Of a DNA stretch of 62,811 nucleotides, positions 60,283-62,811 are shown piece by piece. The DNA comes from Desulfomonilaceae bacterium (GTDB lineage: Bacteria; Desulfobacterota; Desulfomonilia; Desulfomonilales; Desulfomonilaceae). The position numbers and the translations under genes were made by a program. A model generated the notes under the pieces. That model was not told the DNA's origin, ran no database searches, and saw nothing but the letters and a program-made list of their open reading frames with translations. Position 1 is the first letter of the stretch; each line of letters begins with the position of its first letter. Location: the NCBI GenBank assembly GCA_041662605.1, contig JBAZSD010000026.1, positions 1 to 62,811 of the forward strand, given 5' to 3'.

Positions 60283-60513
60283 ATGGAGGCCTGTTACAGA
60301 CACCCGGGTCGTCCGGGAATTTATTATTGTCAGAAGGATGGAAACCGCATGTGTGAAGAATGCGCTTGTTGCCACAGCCCGAGAATTTATTGCCAGTTTC
60401 GAAGCGCATGCGTCATAAGTATGTTAACCAAACAGGGCGAATTGACGCCTTGTGAACAGGAATCCGAAAGGAAGCCTGACGTGGAACCGGAGAAAATTTC
60501 AGTACGAGGGTGA
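60283..60513 (+). CDS. Small Cys-rich (B-box-like) protein
   Basis: This 76-residue protein has ten Cys in ordered pairs: CYRHPGRPGIYYCQKDGNRMCEECACC, then YCQFRSACVISML. The C-H-P...C...C-x2-C spacing recalls B-box zinc fingers found at the start of some bacterial membrane proteins. Here no membrane part follows. GAGG lies about 10 bases before the ATG. It precedes dnaJ by 90 bases. Likely metal-binding; role unknown. Confidence 0.6.
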   Translation: MEACYRHPGRPGIYYCQKDGNRMCEECACCHSPRIYCQFRSACVISMLTKQGELTPCEQESERKPDVEPEKISVRG

Positions 60514-60603
60514 CAATTGAGTTCAACGTGCACATATGTACAGATTGGCAATATGCGGTAGTTCGTGTTTAGCCGATCAAATAATTCTGTCTGAGTTAAT
60601 ACT

Positions 60604-61701
60604 ATGACCAAACGAGACTATTATGACGTTCTTGGTGTCAGCAAAGGTTCAGGAGCTGACGAGATCAAGAAGGCCTACCGTAAACAGGCTTTGCAATATC
60701 ACCCGGATCGTAACAAGGGTGACAAAGACGCGGAGGAAAAATTCAAGGAAGCGGCTGAAGCATACGAAGTGTTGAGCGATGTGGAAAAAAGAAAAATCTA
60801 TGATAGATTTGGGCACGACGGGCTACAACAGCAAGGCTTCACGGGATTTAGGAATTTCGACGACATCTTCTCATCCTTTGGAGACATTTTCGAAGAGTTT
60901 TTTGGATTTGGTGGTGGTCGATCGAGAATGAATCGTGTAAGGAAAGGGGCTGATCTTAGGCTCGACCTGACGATAGACTTTTTGGACGCCGCTTTTGGTA
61001 AAGAAACTGAAATTGAGATATCCAAACATGAGCCGTGTGAACTGTGTCACGGTCTAGGCACTCGTGGTGGTTCACCTCCCTCCGTATGCTCAACTTGTGG
61101 TGGAAGAGGGCAAGTCACTAGGTCTCAAGGATTTTTTTCTATTAGCACCACATGTCCAACATGCCAAGGGGCTGGGACTGTGGTGACGGACCCGTGTGAA
61201 AAATGTCGGGGTGTTGGCAGGGTGTTGATTTCAAAGAAACTTTCTTTGAAGATTCCTCCGGGTGTTGAAAGCGGGTCACGTCTGCGACTTAATGGAGAAG
61301 GGGAATCTGGCGACGCTGGCGCTCCTGCTGGTGATCTGTACGTTTATTTAAACGTGAAACCTCACGAGACATTTAAGCGTGAAGGTGACAACGTAATTGT
61401 CCTGACTCCTATCAGCTTTCCCGTAGCGGCGCTAGGAGGCCAGATAGATGTTCCAACTCTTGAAGGAAATGAAATGATTCAAATCCCAAAAGGAACTCAG
61501 GCGGGTCAGGATTTTAGAATTCCGGGGAAAGGTATTCCTCACCTTCGTGGACGAGGGAGAGGTGACCTTATTTCTGTGGTATATATCCAGACGCCCAAAG
61601 AATTAGGTCAAGAACAGGAAGATCTTTTGAGGCGACTGGCTGAGCTTGAGGGATCGAATGTAACGCCTAAGAAACGAGGTTTTTTTTCCAGAAAAAAATG
61701 A
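60604..61701 (+). CDS. dnaJ: Chaperone protein DnaJ
   Basis: This 365-residue type I J-protein has a J domain with YHPDRNKGDKDAEEKF (HPD), a Gly/Phe region (FGDIFEEFFGFGGG), four zinc repeats (CELCHGLG, CSTCGGRG, CPTCQGAG, CEKCRGVG) and a C-terminal substrate domain. It stimulates DnaK. No dnaK or grpE is adjacent and no CIRCE element precedes it. Instead its stop overlaps a hydrogenase protease gene by four bases, an unusual coupling. Confidence 0.95.
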   Translation: MTKRDYYDVLGVSKGSGADEIKKAYRKQALQYHPDRNKGDKDAEEKFKEAAEAYEVLSDVEKRKIYDRFGHDGLQQQGFTGFRNFDDIFSSFGDIFEEFFGFGGGRSRMNRVRKGADLRLDLTIDFLDAAFGKETEIEISKHEPCELCHGLGTRGGSPPSVCSTCGGRGQVTRSQGFFSISTTCPTCQGAGTVVTDPCEKCRGVGRVLISKKLSLKIPPGVESGSRLRLNGEGESGDAGAPAGDLYVYLNVKPHETFKREGDNVIVLTPISFPVAALGGQIDVPTLEGNEMIQIPKGTQAGQDFRIPGKGIPHLRGRGRGDLISVVYIQTPKELGQEQEDLLRRLAELEGSNVTPKKRGFFSRKK

Positions 61702-62186
61702 CAGATAGAATAACTGTTCTAGGGATAGGTAACATACTTCTTCGTGACGAAGGAGTAGGGGTGCGCGTAGTTGAAGAACTCGGAAAGACCTACATTTTTC
61801 CTGAGAATATCCATCTCGTTGATGGGGGCACCCAGGGATTATGGCTGCTATCAACAATTCAGGAATCTGACCACTTGGTTGTAGTGGACGCAGTGATAGG
61901 CGGAGGGGAACCAGGTAGCCTTTACAGACTTGAGAGGGCGGATTTACCAAAAGGATTGAGAATAAAGCAATCAGCGCATGATAGCGATTTGGTGGAAGCT
62001 CTTAACCTTTGCGCTCTTGTGGACAAGGAGCCCAAAACAGTAGTAGTAATCGGCATAGAACCTGTTGACATAACTCCTTATGGACTGGAGCTTACGGAAA
62101 CTATCAGTGGTAAAGTAACCGCCATGATGGCGATGGTCATTAGCGAGCTGGAAACTCTTGGCGTGAAACCGGAAAAAATTGTTTGA
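61698..62186 (+). CDS. Hydrogenase maturation protease (HyaD/HybD family)
   Basis: This 162-residue protein begins TVLGIGNILLRDEGVGVRVVEEL, with the nickel-sensing Glu (RDEG), VDGGTQGLWLL, VVVDAVIGGG and SAHDSDLVEAL. These are the family's metal-binding residues. It would cleave the C-terminal extension of the hydrogenase large subunit at 25826 after nickel insertion. It starts inside the dnaJ stop (ATGA). Confidence 0.92.
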   Translation: MTDRITVLGIGNILLRDEGVGVRVVEELGKTYIFPENIHLVDGGTQGLWLLSTIQESDHLVVVDAVIGGGEPGSLYRLERADLPKGLRIKQSAHDSDLVEALNLCALVDKEPKTVVVIGIEPVDITPYGLELTETISGKVTAMMAMVISELETLGVKPEKIV

Positions 62187-62222
62187 ACGGCATTATAAAC
62201 TGTGTTAATTTGAGTATATCGC

Positions 62223-62236
62223 GTCTCGCGAGAGAC
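62223..62236. repeat. Perfect inverted repeat upstream of cytochrome c3
   Basis: GTCTC-GCGA-GAGAC forms a 5-base stem with a tetraloop 64 bases before the cytochrome c3 start. It has no T-run, so an operator or RNA hairpin is more likely than a terminator. Confidence 0.4.
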
Positions 62237-62299
62237 AAGATACCGTGTCTTTGGTTGTTTTGTGGCGGTATTTTTTTATAATGTGTTGGAGGCTAAATA

Positions 62300-62710
62300 A
62301 TGGATATCAGAGGGAAAATCGCTGTTTGTGCGCTGATAGTTTTCTCAACCATCCTGTTCGCTGGAATGGCTGTTGCTGCCAACAAGGTCCCCGAAGGAGA
62401 CATAAGTATTCACTCTGGAGACGTTTTTAAGGAATTCAAGCAGGGCCCTGTCATTTTTCCGCATGCCAAGCACAAAGCTCTTAAATGCACAGATTGTCAT
62501 CATGAGTACAAAGATGGCAAAAACGTTTGGCAAGAAGGACAAGAAGTCAAGAAATGTAGCACATGCCATAAACTCGAAGCTGATGGTAAGATTGTGAAGC
62601 TGGAAAAGGCTTATCACGACGCTTGCCAAGTCTGTCACAAGAAATTGAAAAACGAGAATAAACCTACTGGTCCGGTTACATGCGCGAAGTGTCACCAGAA
62701 AAAGAAATAG
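62300..62710 (+). CDS. Tetraheme cytochrome c3
   Basis: This 136-residue periplasmic protein has a signal peptide (1-27, ending MAVAA) and four CxxCH heme sites (63-67, 86-90, 109-113, 128-132). Additional His (HAKHKALKC, HHEYKDG, YHDAC) serve as sixth ligands. All sites are CxxCH, with none of the CxxxxCH type. It accepts electrons from periplasmic hydrogenase. TTGGAGG precedes the ATG. Confidence 0.96.
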   Translation: MDIRGKIAVCALIVFSTILFAGMAVAANKVPEGDISIHSGDVFKEFKQGPVIFPHAKHKALKCTDCHHEYKDGKNVWQEGQEVKKCSTCHKLEADGKIVKLEKAYHDACQVCHKKLKNENKPTGPVTCAKCHQKKK

Positions 62711-62751
62711 TGGACCTGATCTAACAAACTTTTCGACAATTTTGCTATAAG

Positions 62752-62791
62752 GAAAGAGGGTTGTTTCATTATGAAGCGGTCCTCTTTTTTT
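62752..62791 (+). terminator. Terminator after cytochrome c3
   Basis: AAAGAGG (about 62753) pairs with CCTCTTT (62781-62787), with an inner TTCAT/ATGAA stem, followed by a T-run. Confidence 0.7.
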
Positions 62792-62811
62792 GTTTGTTAA
62801 TATTCTGTAAA

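Noticed and set aside
60514..60603. CIRCE heat-shock operator before dnaJ
   Set aside because: No TTAGCACTC-N9-GAGTGCTAA pattern is present.
62255..62282. TTGTTT-N16-TATAAT promoter before cytochrome c3
   Set aside because: The -10 is perfect, but a transcript from it would begin inside the ribosome site.
1..62811. tRNA, rRNA, CRISPR or insertion sequence
   Set aside because: I read the intergenic stretches and saw no cloverleaf, spaced repeat array, transposase or terminal inverted repeats.

Overview
The window looks like chromosomal DNA of an anaerobic, respiring or syntrophic deltaproteobacterium (Desulfobacterota). The evidence is a tetraheme class III cytochrome c3, a periplasmic Tat-exported [NiFe] hydrogenase, siroheme-dependent heme biosynthesis genes (ahbB, ahbD with hemL and hemB), a MetV-MetF type methylenetetrahydrofolate reductase pair, three 2-oxoacid/indolepyruvate:ferredoxin oxidoreductase modules, sigma-54 PAS regulators and a probable selenoprotein. 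This is inference from gene content; no 16S or other marker RNA is present. I saw no tRNA, rRNA, CRISPR array or insertion sequence.

Layout. 1-5.3 kb: edge of a minus-strand gene, a polyferredoxin membrane protein with a CooT-family nickel protein, an HNH endonuclease, a GT39-like membrane glycosyltransferase and rplM-rpsI. 5.4-14.6 kb (minus): two 2-oxoacid:ferredoxin oxidoreductase operons, the second with two flavoproteins that could pass electrons to or from pyridine nucleotide. 14.6-22.6 kb: a lone LolD/MacB-type ATPase, a receiver protein, a GT-A glycosyltransferase, scpB, uvrB, two exported proteins, a YbgC thioesterase and a nucleoside phosphorylase-family protein. 22.7-27.5 kb: ahbB-hemL, then the hydrogenase small and large subunits closed by a strong terminator.

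27.7-38.3 kb is the most unusual metabolic and regulatory stretch. It holds a peroxiredoxin-like gene with an in-frame TGA exactly at the active-site Cys position, followed by a SECIS-like hairpin. Next come two sigma-54 activators with similar Cys-rich PAS domains. Each lies beside a -24/-12 promoter and upstream inverted repeats that look like its binding sites. One probably drives a NifX-like/zinc-ribbon/DUF5320 group, the other a tusA-metV-metF operon. A DUF364 gene, a radical SAM gene and a decayed PAS gene lie between them.

38.3-47.2 kb: a flippase-like membrane protein, an L,D-transpeptidase, mutL-ruvB (minus), yebC-ruvC-ruvA (plus) and a CoA-disulfide-reductase-like flavoprotein. 47.3-49.0 kb: a compact cassette that looks like a small RiPP system. 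It has a good promoter, a 20-residue Cys-rich peptide with a strong ribosome site, and a PqqD-like/radical SAM/SPASM maturase whose Cys-rich N-terminal part lies in a different frame, joined across an A8 tract containing a canonical A_AAA_AAC -1 slippery heptamer. I consider this the best candidate for a new system.

49.6-62.8 kb: a ClpX-like ATPase without the zinc domain, a Gln/Pro/Tyr-rich exported protein, iorA-iorB, a PIG-L deacetylase, hemB-ahbD-MBL hydrolase, a PHP-domain remnant, dnaJ, a hydrogenase maturation protease and cytochrome c3. The hydrogenase, its protease, the CooT-like nickel protein and cytochrome c3 are scattered but could serve one hydrogen-oxidising chain.
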